Source: SOJZ01 sp964556565 | Lineage (GTDB): Archaea; Thermoproteota; Bathyarchaeia; Bathyarchaeales; Bathyarchaeaceae | NCBI GenBank assembly: GCA_964556565.1 | Contig: CAZKWF010000010.1 | Span: forward strand, 1 to 44,144 | Direction: 5' to 3' | Length of the DNA stretch: 44,144 nucleotides | In this document: positions 25,192 through 33,106 of the stretch, one piece after another | Layout: each line of letters starts with the position of its first letter | How positions within the stretch are numbered: the first letter of the stretch is position 1 | Program-made: the position numbers and the translations under genes | The notes under the pieces: generated by a model | What the model was told of the DNA's origin: nothing | The model's database searches: none | What the model saw: the letters and a program-made list of their open reading frames with translations, nothing else

Positions 25192-25464
25192 ATGAAATAT
25201 CTTGTTTGGCTGAAAATCAATCCGACAAACACCAGAGAAGTGCTACGTACCTTAGGTAAGCTTCCACAGCGGCCATGGAAAGGCATAGAAATGTACTACA
25301 CAATGAACACTTTCGGAGACTGGGATTGTGGTATCTGGTTTGACGCTAAGAACCACGAGCACGCCGTTGATTTCGTGCACAACAAAATATGTCCAATCTC
25401 AGGAATACTCCAAACGTACGTGATGCCAACCTCACCGATCAAGGAATACGTCAACTGGAAGTAG
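25192..25464 (+). CDS. Small ferredoxin-fold protein, Lrp/AsnC effector-domain-like
   Basis: The 90-residue protein follows a beta-alpha-beta-beta-alpha-beta order: KYLVWLKINPTN, TREVLRTLGKLP, MYYTMNTFGDWDCGIWFDAK, HAVDFVHNKICPI and LQTYVMPTSPI. This resembles a free-standing Lrp/AsnC effector domain (RAM) or a GYD-type stress domain, without any DNA-binding helix. ATG follows GGAGGAAAAACA, a strong SD. Confidence 0.6.
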   Translation: MKYLVWLKINPTNTREVLRTLGKLPQRPWKGIEMYYTMNTFGDWDCGIWFDAKNHEHAVDFVHNKICPISGILQTYVMPTSPIKEYVNWK

Positions 25465-25768
25465 CCACATCTTTCGGGAAATCCACTTTCCTCTCTTTTT
25501 GTTTTATTGCACAGTTTCCATCAACCTAAATATGTAAACAGCATAACAGAGTTTGACTCAATGCAAAGCTTCTAGTATCAACCTTTTTTCTTGAAGACCA
25601 GCCAATGCTTTTTGGTGTTTTTTGTGGTTGTTTTTTATTTTGAAGAACGCCAATTTGTTCTGAAGTATAAATCATTGATACATTGTGGTTTTGGTGTGTT
25701 TTCTTTATTCTGAATAGGAGCTAGGGATACATTGAATGGCACGCGCGCAAGAATCTATGCATGCATAG
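25465..25768. repeat. Non-coding gap with degenerate repeats and a 14-bp palindrome
   Basis: No gene was seen. Three imperfect T-rich repeat units lie at about 25584-25606, 25618-25654 and 25686-25720, sharing CTTGAAGA, GCCAAT and TTTATTYTGAA words with a block at the end of the phosphoesterase gene (28061-28168). CGCGCGC lies at 25742-25748 and the perfect palindrome CTATGCATGCATAG at 25755-25768, right against the stop of the YkgJ gene. Confidence 0.55.
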
Positions 25769-26194
25769 TTATGAACCATTAATTCTGGATGGACAAACTC
25801 GGCTCAGCAGATTGATGTTTTCAGAACCTTTTTCAGTGAGTTTTTCGAAGAGGGTTTTTAATCTTTTGACATCGTTCTTTTGAACCTTAAATAGGTAACC
25901 ATAGGGACAGAGGGGATCGATCACCGCTTTTCTTAGGTTTTCATCATAGACTAGTGGGTATAGCCTGCATCCTTCAGGCCGATGAGGGTATATTCCGCAG
26001 CCCTCTTCTATAAGAAAAACACATCGTCCAGAGTTATTCTTCAAACGCCATTCTCCATCTGTTTTCACTGCAAAGCATTCAAGTTTATAGCCAAGCTTCA
26101 GAATCCTCTTTAAATCAAAATTAGAAAGAGGCATCCTCGTCTCTAAGCAACACTCTACACATTTATGTCTCACACAGAGAATGCCTCTGCCCAA
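25769..26194 (-). CDS. YkgJ-family cysteine cluster protein, short form
   Basis: The 141-residue protein has CVRHKCVECCLETRMPLS near its start, then GRCVFL, GCGIYPHRPEGCRLYPLVYD and DPLCPYG. This is the CxxxC-xx-CC and RP..C..YP signature of YkgJ zinc or iron-sulfur proteins. It starts with TTG at 26194; GTG seven codons later is possible. It is shorter than the copy at 16.0-16.5 kb and lacks that protein's C-terminal extension. Confidence 0.75.
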   Translation of the reverse strand: MGRGILCVRHKCVECCLETRMPLSNFDLKRILKLGYKLECFAVKTDGEWRLKNNSGRCVFLIEEGCGIYPHRPEGCRLYPLVYDENLRKAVIDPLCPYGYLFKVQKNDVKRLKTLFEKLTEKGSENINLLSRVCPSRINGS

Positions 26195-26317
26195 CAGTGT
26201 CTCACTTCTTCAAGTTTCGTTTCATCATATGCATGCATGCGTGTTATAGAAGTTTCTTTCCTGAATTTTTAGCAAGAGCTGAAATATTCTATTAGGTATG
26301 AGAAGAGAGGTGGTATT

Positions 26318-26689
26318 ATGCTAAATAAAAAACACGTGGTTTTATGTTTCTTTAGCTCCTGTCTAGTTGTTACGCTCTTTATGAATGTAACAGCAAGCCA
26401 AAATAATGAACCATATGACTATATGTCCACGAATGCAATGGTTGACGCTCTGGATGCACGCGTACATATGCAACCGCAGAAGGGATATATTACAGCTCCA
26501 CAGCAGCATTCTCGCCAGGTAGCCAGCTTTCGGAATATTACAACTCTGGAAACCAGCTTCGTCACGGGGCTGGTTCCAATCGTTATGTTGCTGCATGCAC
26601 GCCGAGTGCACAGGAAGAATCCAGTCTACTTCGTAAACTTCCTTCGATTCCTTTTGAATCTCTTCTTGCATTTAACACTACAGAAATAG
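26318..26689 (+). CDS. Possible short secreted protein
   Basis: The first 27 residues, MLNKKHVVLCFFSSCLVVT onward, form a convincing signal peptide, and GAGAGGTGGTATT before the ATG is a good SD. The rest (123 residues in all) has no recognisable domain, includes two motif-derived stretches (TGCACGCGTACATATGCA at 26455-26472 and TGCATGCACG at 26592-26601), and its last 64 nt overlap the opposite-strand YHS gene. The true gene may be shorter or broken. Treat as uncertain. Confidence 0.35.
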   Translation: MLNKKHVVLCFFSSCLVVTLFMNVTASQNNEPYDYMSTNAMVDALDARVHMQPQKGYITAPQQHSRQVASFRNITTLETSFVTGLVPIVMLLHARRVHRKNPVYFVNFLRFLLNLFLHLTLQK

Positions 26690-26769
26690 TATGTTTCTCC
26701 TTCATGCTTGATCTTAAATTTAGCAGTTTTTACGTTCAGAACCACACCGCAAACAGGATCTCTAGGCAT
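26626..26769 (-). CDS. YHS-domain metal-binding protein
   Basis: The 47-residue protein begins MPRDPVCGVVLNVKTAKFK and contains YYFCSVKCKKRF, the full YHS pattern (D-P-V-C-G ... Y-x-F-C-S-x-x-C). YHS domains bind soft metals and occur alone or in copper ATPases. ATG at 26769 overlaps the stop of the upstream OB-fold gene by 8 nt (ATGCCTAG), which indicates coupled translation. The frame continues upstream but that part is the other gene read out of frame. Confidence 0.8.
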   Translation of the reverse strand: MPRDPVCGVVLNVKTAKFKIKHEGETYYFCSVKCKKRFKRNRRKFTK

Positions 26770-27529
26770 TATCTCTCGCCTCACCCATGTGCCTGCGCGT
26801 TGCAATGCCATTTAGACTTGGGATATGTTCTAGTTCTCTTGCGCGGACTCCCTTATGATTCTCGATAACTCTTATTTTCCCTTGTTTCCCGATTCGCAGT
26901 TGAGTTTCACCTCTATAAGCAGTGACCCGTGCGTTTTCAATTTCAACTATGTCATTGATGGAAAGTGAGTTTATTCGGCTGTCCCATAGAGTTAGTTTTA
27001 CAGTGCCAGTTTCATCTGTCAGAGTTGCATTAGCAAACAGAACATAATCGTTGTATCTTGTCAGAGCTTGTTGTGGTCTTGAAATCGTGAGAACACGGGC
27101 TTTCAAGTTGACCCGCTTCATTCCAGCCTTCAAATCCCTAATTTTACGACATGTCACTATCTTGGCATTTTTCTTCTTCACTAGAGCATCTTTCTCACGT
27201 TCAATTGCATATGCAAACCGCTTCAGCGGAGCTGTTTGCTCGAGAAGGTGTCCTGAGGTCGGAAATTGCGCAACTACTTCGTGATTTGTAGTTATAAGAA
27301 AAATGGCATGGTCTTCCATTTTTTCGCGGCACTGAATTGTTAATCGCTTGCACCTAGATCTTCCATTCTTCCAAGCACACACAATCTTATCAAAGAGCTT
27401 GTTTGGGTCAATTCTGCGTCTTAGAGAAATTGTTATGAGATACTCGAGAAGCCTCGTATCACGTGGTGAATGACTCAGGCCTCGAGGTCGTCCTCGTATT
27501 GGCCATCTTCTATTTGGCATCCAATTCAT
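26762..27529 (-). CDS. RPA-like OB-fold protein
   Basis: The 255-residue protein has a C-terminal OB fold from about residue 135: GMKRVNLKARVLTISRPQQA, ATLTDETGTVKLTLWDSRI, INDIVEIENARVTAYRGETQLRIGKQGKI. This is the arrangement of archaeal RPA/SSB single-stranded-DNA-binding domains. The first 130 residues are basic and helical (RRWPIRGRPRGLSHSPRD, CKRLTIQCREKME) and were not recognised. It forms an operon with the YHS gene, and probably with the zinc-ribbon gene 20 nt upstream. Confidence 0.7.
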   Translation of the reverse strand: MNWMPNRRWPIRGRPRGLSHSPRDTRLLEYLITISLRRRIDPNKLFDKIVCAWKNGRSRCKRLTIQCREKMEDHAIFLITTNHEVVAQFPTSGHLLEQTAPLKRFAYAIEREKDALVKKKNAKIVTCRKIRDLKAGMKRVNLKARVLTISRPQQALTRYNDYVLFANATLTDETGTVKLTLWDSRINSLSINDIVEIENARVTAYRGETQLRIGKQGKIRVIENHKGVRARELEHIPSLNGIATRRHMGEARDNA

Positions 27530-27549
27530 TCCTAGTTTTCATTCGGTTG

Positions 27550-27768
27550 TTACCTCGTTTGCGCGTGCGCATCCATTTCTACAAGGAATACCATTCCTTT
27601 CTTCGTCTTACTCTGGGCACGTGAACTGAAACTAGTGGGAGGGGGACTTATCTGGCTATGGTATCTGGCGCATTTTATTGCCATAGTTTTTTCGTCTTGT
27701 GAAATCCAAATGACGCGGGCTGTTCCACGGCATTGTGGACACCTAACATGGTCACCTGTCTTAATCAT
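27550..27768 (-). CDS. Small archaeal zinc-binding protein
   Basis: The 72-residue protein opens MIKTGDHVRCPQCRGTARVIW and continues MAIKCARYHSQISPP, a CxxC...CxxxH zinc knuckle, ending in a polar tail. ATG at 27768 is preceded by GGTACGGTAAAG. It is the first gene ahead of the RPA-like and YHS genes, 20 nt from the former. The alternating word GCGCGTGCGC (27559-27568) falls in its last codons. Function unknown. Confidence 0.6.
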   Translation of the reverse strand: MIKTGDHVRCPQCRGTARVIWISQDEKTMAIKCARYHSQISPPPTSFSSRAQSKTKKGMVFLVEMDAHAQTR

Positions 27769-28097
27769 CTTTACCGTACCCAAAAATTGGGGCTCGCTAG
27801 AACTCTGTCGGAACTCAGCATTTTTTACTCTACCTCTGACTTCCCTCTCCTAAACAGTGGCGTAACTTAAATACGTTGGCCAGATGAAGCATCAGCATCA
27901 TCCTCTATGTGCAATTTCTTTTTCAAATGCATTCATTTTATGTCATTTTATTGCATGCATCTACTTGGGTTGTTTTCATTTTTTGGTCTTTTTGGACTTG
28001 AATCCAAGAAATCCTCGAAGGAAACTTGAACAAAGCATAAATCTTTAACACTTGTCATTGTTTTTTGTGGTTCTTCTTTATTCTGAAGAGTAGCCAA
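27769..28097. other. Non-coding gap with repeat motif
   Basis: No gene was recognised. TGCATGCAT is at 27952-27960. The right end (28061-28097) is the first unit of the degenerate T-rich repeat that also lies inside the phosphoesterase 3' end. Long T runs near 27970-28000 could terminate plus-strand transcription, though no plus-strand gene precedes them closely. Confidence 0.4.
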
Positions 28098-28168
28098 TCA
28101 TCTTTGAGGGTTTTTCTGATTTTTCTTTATTTTGGAGAATTCTGGATTTTTCTTGAAGAACAGCCAAT
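28061..28168. repeat. Degenerate repeat block at the phosphoesterase 3' end
   Basis: Two units are visible: 28061-28098, after the stop codon, and 28147-28168, inside the coding region where it specifies the WLFFKK stretch. They share T-rich runs, TGAAGA and GCCAAT with three units at 25584-25720. In the coding direction each unit reads like another copy of a TGG-CTN-NTC-TTC-AAG tail. Confidence 0.5.
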
Positions 28169-28583
28169 TTTTCTTTCCTTTGAACCTCACCAAGCAATAA
28201 ACACCTTTTAGCTTGCGACCTTTTATTTCAAAAACCAACTTGTTCTCCTTTCTACTTTTCAAAACGTATTGTCCCTTGTCCCAAATTTCCACGGTACCCG
28301 CGCCATACTGCCTCTCTGGGATCGTCCCTTCGAAATCCGCATAGCCGACAGGGTGGTCCTCCACTTGAACTGCTAGTCTTTTTACGCCGCTTTTTGCAGG
28401 GGGTGTTTTGGGAACAGCCCAACTCTTCAAAACTCCCTCCATTTCTAACCTTAAATCATAATGCAGATGCGTGGCTTGGTGTTTATGAATCACATAAATG
28501 TTTCCACGATCAGCTTTTTCGTTACCCTTAGGCTCCCTTGTTTTTTCAAAATCTCTTTTTTCCCAGTACTCTTCAAGCCTCAT
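28098..28583 (-). CDS. Stand-alone LigD-type 3'-phosphoesterase
   Basis: The 161-residue protein is the PE domain of bacterial LigD alone: IYVIHKHQATHLHYDLRLEMEGVLKSWAVPKTP (catalytic His and Arg residues), VQVEDHPVGYADFEGTIPERQYGAGTVEIWD, and a final WLFFKK. It removes 3'-phosphate and 3'-ribonucleotide ends from broken DNA before sealing. Polymerase and ligase domains are absent; an archaeal ligase is encoded at 9.3 kb. The C-terminal tail (NPEFSKIKKNQKNPQR) is coded by sequence that resembles the repeats at 25.6 and 28.06 kb. The start is ATG at 28583. Confidence 0.9.
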   Translation of the reverse strand: MRLEEYWEKRDFEKTREPKGNEKADRGNIYVIHKHQATHLHYDLRLEMEGVLKSWAVPKTPPAKSGVKRLAVQVEDHPVGYADFEGTIPERQYGAGTVEIWDKGQYVLKSRKENKLVFEIKGRKLKGVYCLVRFKGKKNWLFFKKNPEFSKIKKNQKNPQR

Positions 28584-28775
28584 GCTTTTCCTCCAAAATC
28601 ATAATAAAGAGACTTTTGATTTATTTAGAATTCTGCTTAGTTCATGGTATTGTACGGATTTTCTAGTAATTCTTAAACATCGCAACGTGTCGAGGCACAT
28701 GTCGGAACAATTATATCACGGCACATAGAATATCGTTTTGCCTATTGAACACGAATTCATCTGGATGTAGAATTC

Positions 28776-30725
28776 ATGTGTGCAGAACTAAGTAGAAAAT
28801 TTCCAATTCAGTCCCTTCTCTCCGCTCGTTTACTGCTTTCCCCTCGGCTGGTTGAAGACAGAGTGTATTTTCTGAGCGATATGAGTGGAGTAATAAGCCT
28901 GTACTCGATGGACAAGCAAGGCGCAATACCTCAACCTCTCTTGCTAGGAGGTCTCGCTTTGCAGAATCCCCATTTAATGCTTGGATACAACTATTTCGTT
29001 CTGCCAAAACTTCAAAAGGTCCTCGTGATGATAGACGAGAATGGAAACGAAAATTACCAACCCTGTTTTGTCCCTTTGGAAGGTGGCATACCTGAGCCAA
29101 TATTTGGCGATGCGTACAAGAACGAAAAACTCGGTTGCATTGACTGTGACATCGAGAAAAACGTTGCCTACTTCTATAGAGACGATCGAAAACATCCCGA
29201 AACGGAGTGTCTCAAGGTTGACCTCCAAACTTTGCAGGCTACTTCTCTAGGTAAAAGCATATACGGGAACTATTTGAATGGTTTCAACCCAGATCATTCA
29301 ATTGTGATTCTTGCAGATTCATACACGGTAGCGGACGTTGTATTATATTCATGGAGAGGTGGTTCGAAAAAACGAGAGTTACTTTATGGAACTCCTCTTC
29401 ACAAGAGAAAAGGTCAACAAGTCAAGCCGTCAGGAATCGGTAGATGCAATTTCACTCCCAATGGGAAAGGTCTGCTATTCAGATCAAACATCTTCAGTGA
29501 CGAAGGAAGTTTGAGCTATCTTCCCCTTGAAGAAGCCGAAAACATTGTAGAAGTGCCAGTATCTGGAATTCAGCACCAAGGGAAGGGATCTCTTGTGGGT
29601 ATCAAAGACATCTATGGTGACCGCTTCCTATTAGGGTACAACATTGATGGATGTTCATGGCTGTATGAAGGCCGATTTCACCAAAGAGGTTCTTCAATGC
29701 GTTTCGATATCGCCCGCACCCTCTGTGGTGTTCCGCCCTTGTCCAAAGGGGTTCTTCAAAGTGTGGAGTTTGAGGTAGATACGAGTGCTGTTGAGCCGTG
29801 CGTCGAATACATATTGTCATTCACGAAGGCTAACAGTCCAGCTCAACTGTACCTCTACTCAGCAGAACCAGTCCAAGAAGGGCCAACAGCTCTTTCCAGA
29901 GAACGTGTCTTGGGAATTGATCAAAAGTTTCTCTCTGAAGGAGAAGACGTAAGTTATGCGAGTTTCGACGGACTTGGGATTTCAGCGCGACTCTATTTGC
30001 CGTCCGAGCATTTAGGGTTTGAAGGTCCTCGACCACTTGTTCTGTACGTCCATGGGGGGCCTCAAAGTCAAGAACGGCCAGATTTCACGTGGTTTTCGAT
30101 GCCATTAATTCAGTTTCTGACACTCAACGGGTTTGCGGTGTTTGTTCCAAATGTTAGGGGCAGTACTGGTTATGGTCTGAGCTATATGAAGCTCGTTGAC
30201 CATGATTGGGGAGGCAACGATGTGCGTGATCATCTTGAAGGATTGAAAATGCTTGAGAAAGATCCTCGTGTTGATTCGTCGAAGTGCGCAGTGGTCGGCC
30301 GCTCTTATGGGGGTTATATGACCTTAACACTTGTTTCTCGACACCCTCATTTGTGGAAGGCTGCTTGCGACATGTTCGGCCCGTATGACCTGTCGTCCTT
30401 CATAAACCGCTTGCCCGAATCTTGGAAAACCTACTTCTACCTAGCTGTGGGGCATCTGGAGAAAGACCGTGATTTCCTGGTTGAACGTTCGCCCAAGACT
30501 TACATGAAAAACATCAGTTGTCCAATGCTGATCATCCAAGGAAGGAATGATCCACGGGTTATCGAAGAAGAGTCTAGAGATGTGGTCAAAGACCTTCGAG
30601 CTAGAGGCGTTGACGTCGAGTTTCTAGTATTCAAGGATGAAGGACACGATGTAATCAAGTTCAAGAACAAAGTGTTGTGCTATACAAAGATTGTTGACTT
30701 CTTTAAGAAACACCTTAACCCCTAA
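28776..30725 (+). CDS. S9-family (prolyl oligopeptidase-type) serine peptidase
   Basis: The 649-residue protein has a beta-propeller-like N-terminal part (1-385, with YFLSDMSGVISLYSMDK and FTPNGKGLLFRSN) and an alpha/beta-hydrolase domain (about 395-649). Seen there are the oxyanion loop LVLYVHGGPQSQ, VPNVRGSTGYG, the nucleophile near residue 510 in GRSYGGYM, the Asp in IIQGRNDPRV (about 590) and the His in EGHDV (about 623). This order fits S9C acylaminoacyl peptidases. There is no signal peptide, so it is probably cytosolic and clears short peptides. ATG at 28776. Confidence 0.9.
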   Translation: MCAELSRKFPIQSLLSARLLLSPRLVEDRVYFLSDMSGVISLYSMDKQGAIPQPLLLGGLALQNPHLMLGYNYFVLPKLQKVLVMIDENGNENYQPCFVPLEGGIPEPIFGDAYKNEKLGCIDCDIEKNVAYFYRDDRKHPETECLKVDLQTLQATSLGKSIYGNYLNGFNPDHSIVILADSYTVADVVLYSWRGGSKKRELLYGTPLHKRKGQQVKPSGIGRCNFTPNGKGLLFRSNIFSDEGSLSYLPLEEAENIVEVPVSGIQHQGKGSLVGIKDIYGDRFLLGYNIDGCSWLYEGRFHQRGSSMRFDIARTLCGVPPLSKGVLQSVEFEVDTSAVEPCVEYILSFTKANSPAQLYLYSAEPVQEGPTALSRERVLGIDQKFLSEGEDVSYASFDGLGISARLYLPSEHLGFEGPRPLVLYVHGGPQSQERPDFTWFSMPLIQFLTLNGFAVFVPNVRGSTGYGLSYMKLVDHDWGGNDVRDHLEGLKMLEKDPRVDSSKCAVVGRSYGGYMTLTLVSRHPHLWKAACDMFGPYDLSSFINRLPESWKTYFYLAVGHLEKDRDFLVERSPKTYMKNISCPMLIIQGRNDPRVIEEESRDVVKDLRARGVDVEFLVFKDEGHDVIKFKNKVLCYTKIVDFFKKHLNP

Positions 30726-30758
30726 GGATGCCTTTCTCGTTCCTCTTAGGCCTAAGCG

Positions 30759-32309
30759 TCATCGCTGATATCCATATAACTTCGAATATTTTTCGTTGAG
30801 ATAATCAAGATAGTGTTTGACATTGATTTCTTCACCAGCGATCTTCTTAATTAGATCCGCAGCATTGTAAAGCTTCCCATATTGGTGGACGTTCTCGATT
30901 AACCACTGTTTGACATTGTGGAAGTTGCCCTTTGCGATTTGATTTTTCCAGTTGGGCATGTCTTTTTCTAACGCCGCGAGAATTTGTCCACTGTAGATGT
31001 TGCCTAGCGCGTAGCTCGGGAAATAGCCGAAGTATCCTTCAGCCCAATGTGTATCCTGCATCACACCTTCAGAATCGTTTTCGATGTTCATGCCGAGGTA
31101 CTCCTTGTACTTTTGGTTCCAGATTCTAGGAAGGTCTGCCACTGTAATCCTCCCGGCAATCAACTCACGCTCGATCTCGAACCGAATGATAATGTGGAGG
31201 CCGTAGGTAACCTCGTCTGCCTCAATGCGAATCTTAGAAGGCTTAACTTGGTTGATGGCATGTACGAACGTGTCTAACTCAACGTCAGAAAAAATGTCAC
31301 CTGCAAGTTTCTTCAGCTCCGGGAGATGATAGTTCCAGAAATCGCGGGACCGCCCTACCATGTTTTCTATGAACCGTGACTGAGATTCGTGGAATCCATA
31401 AGAGCAACCGTCCCCAATTAGTTGGTACATCCATTCTGGGTTTATATTCTGGTCGTAAGTGGCATGTCCTCCTTCATGCAATGTCGAAAACAGAGAGGAT
31501 GTAAAGTTGTTTTCGTAGTAGTGCGTTGTGATTCTCACGTCGTCGTAATAGCCAGTAGTAAATGGATGTTCAGTTTCATCGATCCTGCCTCCAGCTTCCT
31601 TTGACTCCACATCGTACTCGATAAACCTGGCAAGCGAGTTGGCAATCTCACGTTGGATGTCTACGGGAACCTTACGTTTGAGGATAGATGTGTTTGGTTG
31701 CTTTGGCGCGGTTTCACACTTCTTTATTATAGAGACTAAACCTTTTTTCAGCTCGTCGAAAATCCTTGTAATCATCTCAGCGGTCATGTGAGGCTCAAAA
31801 ACGTCAATAAGAGCATCATAGGGCGTTGCAGTGCCCTTCACTTTCATTAGTATCTCAGCAGCTTTCCTTTTCAGATCAACAAGCTTTTCAAGTTCTGGCT
31901 TGAATATAGAAAAATCCTTGGCAACCTTCGCCTTCTTCCACGCATCGACTGCAATAACTCGTTGCCTTGCGGTTTCAACTACAAGTTCCTCGGGTAGCTT
32001 GGTCATTTCGTCATATTTCTTCTTGATCAGATACACATTTCTCTTCTGCAACCCATTAAGAGCGTCATAGTCTGAATGCCCCTTGATCTTTTCCAGCAGG
32101 GTTCCGATCTTGGGGTCAGTAGTCGTTTTGTGTTCAATCTGTTTTAGAAACGCCAGCTGTTGACTTCGCAGATTGATTCCTTTCGGAGGCATCTTTGTCT
32201 CCATATCCCAAAGAATGATGTTTACAATCGATTCAAGAACCATTATTTTTTTGCCCTTTTCCATCAACTTATCGTAATTAGAACCCAAGATGTTTGTTGC
32301 TTCCACCAT
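30759..32309 (-). CDS. M32-family carboxypeptidase (carboxypeptidase Taq)
   Basis: The 516-residue protein has the M32 zinc motif LHEGGHATYD (near residue 277), followed by GFHESQSRFIENMVGRS with the third ligand Glu, then YGLHIIIRFEIERELI and DTHWAEGYFGYFPSYALGNIYSGQI. These are the diagnostic M32 blocks (HPF-like, DxRxxT-like, HESQ, IRxxAD, GxxQDxHW): here HPFTTGYYDDVRITTHY and IRIEADEVTYGLH also match. It removes C-terminal residues from peptides. ATG at 32309 is chosen because a TATA box at 32346-32352 predicts a transcript start near 32323. Confidence 0.93.
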   Translation of the reverse strand: MVEATNILGSNYDKLMEKGKKIMVLESIVNIILWDMETKMPPKGINLRSQQLAFLKQIEHKTTTDPKIGTLLEKIKGHSDYDALNGLQKRNVYLIKKKYDEMTKLPEELVVETARQRVIAVDAWKKAKVAKDFSIFKPELEKLVDLKRKAAEILMKVKGTATPYDALIDVFEPHMTAEMITRIFDELKKGLVSIIKKCETAPKQPNTSILKRKVPVDIQREIANSLARFIEYDVESKEAGGRIDETEHPFTTGYYDDVRITTHYYENNFTSSLFSTLHEGGHATYDQNINPEWMYQLIGDGCSYGFHESQSRFIENMVGRSRDFWNYHLPELKKLAGDIFSDVELDTFVHAINQVKPSKIRIEADEVTYGLHIIIRFEIERELIAGRITVADLPRIWNQKYKEYLGMNIENDSEGVMQDTHWAEGYFGYFPSYALGNIYSGQILAALEKDMPNWKNQIAKGNFHNVKQWLIENVHQYGKLYNAADLIKKIAGEEINVKHYLDYLNEKYSKLYGYQR

Positions 32310-32345
32310 CACGATCACGAGAAGACCATAAATATTGCTCAACAG

Positions 32346-32352
32346 TATATAT
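32346..32352 (-). promoter_or_regulatory. TATA box of the M32 carboxypeptidase gene
   Basis: ATATATA sits about 40 nt before the ATG at 32309. This predicts a leader near 14 nt and places the longer in-frame start (32342) upstream of the transcript start, which argues against it. Confidence 0.45.
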
Positions 32353-32534
32353 GACTTACGCGCACTTCGAGTAGTCGATGTCCAGCTTTTAGTTCATGTC
32401 GCTTCGGAAAATGATTTTGCGACGTGTATAAGCGACGCGTTTGAATCGAACTATGTTTTCGCTCACTGTGTATTCAAATGCCTAAGAACCGTGATATTAG
32501 AAAATAGAGAAGGTTAAGTTTGTTCTTTTGCCGG

Positions 32535-32765
32535 CTACTTTCTATCTTTCTCTTCTTTCAGACAATTTACGACTGCTCGAAAGATGGTATATGGCTCAAC
32601 GTCTTCTACTTTTTTCTCTTTTTTTTCGCTGGCGTAATAAAGCGGAGGATTTGATTTCTTGACTGTTCGAATCCAGAGTGCGCCCCAAGCAACGATTAAG
32701 ATTAATGTGGAAAGAAAGACAAAGAGAAGTAAATCAGCGGCTTTAACGGCGAGGTCCTCAAACAA
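32535..32765 (-). CDS. Small single-helix membrane protein
   Basis: The 76-residue protein has one membrane helix (ADLLLFVFLSTLILIVAWGALWI), then a basic patch (RTVKKSN) and a charged cytosolic tail. No family was recognised. The AT-rich word TTTAATAA about 30 nt upstream and a 10-bp hairpin at 32805-32830 lie before it. Confidence 0.55.
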   Translation of the reverse strand: MFEDLAVKAADLLLFVFLSTLILIVAWGALWIRTVKKSNPPLYYASEKKEKKVEDVEPYTIFRAVVNCLKEEKDRK

Positions 32766-32804
32766 TATAGCTCACAATGGAAGAATCACTGAGATTTATT
32801 AAAA

Positions 32805-32830
32805 GTCATGTTTCGAAAAAGGAACATGAC
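32805..32830. promoter_or_regulatory. Perfect hairpin upstream of the small membrane protein gene
   Basis: GTCATGTTTC - GAAAAA - GGAACATGAC can pair over ten positions (one G-T). It lies just upstream of the likely TATA box of the minus-strand gene that begins at 32765. It may be an operator; an RNA structure is less likely because it would be outside the predicted transcript. Confidence 0.35.
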
Positions 32831-33106
32831 GAGAAATAAGATATTTTGAAGAAGGATAGAACAATCTTACAGTGATCTTTTTGACGTTGCCACGATATGG
32901 CACTTCAACATGAGAGTATCAATATACTGCATGCACTAATGCTGGAACAAGGGAAGGTTATAGACGATCTTGTATGCCCAAATATAACAGGTGATACCAA
33001 CAGTCTTAACGTTCATGAACCACCAAGTCATACTTGTTGGCTGCTTCTTGCCTTCCGTCCTAGAACTTGCATTCGCAGCTTTCAACTATGAATCCTTTCG
33101 TAATGA
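32831..33106. other. Non-coding gap before the tRNA
   Basis: No firm gene was seen. It contains TGCATGCA at 32928-32935. A 64-codon plus-strand frame (32897-33091) has no SD and no recognised domain, so I do not call it. Confidence 0.4.

Noticed and set aside
25584..25720. T-rich repeats considered as a CRISPR array
   Set aside because: Units differ too much, spacers are not uniform and no cas genes are present.
32335..32517. 60-codon plus-strand frame
   Set aside because: It spans the promoter of the M32 gene and shows no domain.
32897..33091. 64-codon plus-strand frame before the tRNA
   Set aside because: No SD and no recognisable feature; it contains a copy of the dispersed motif.
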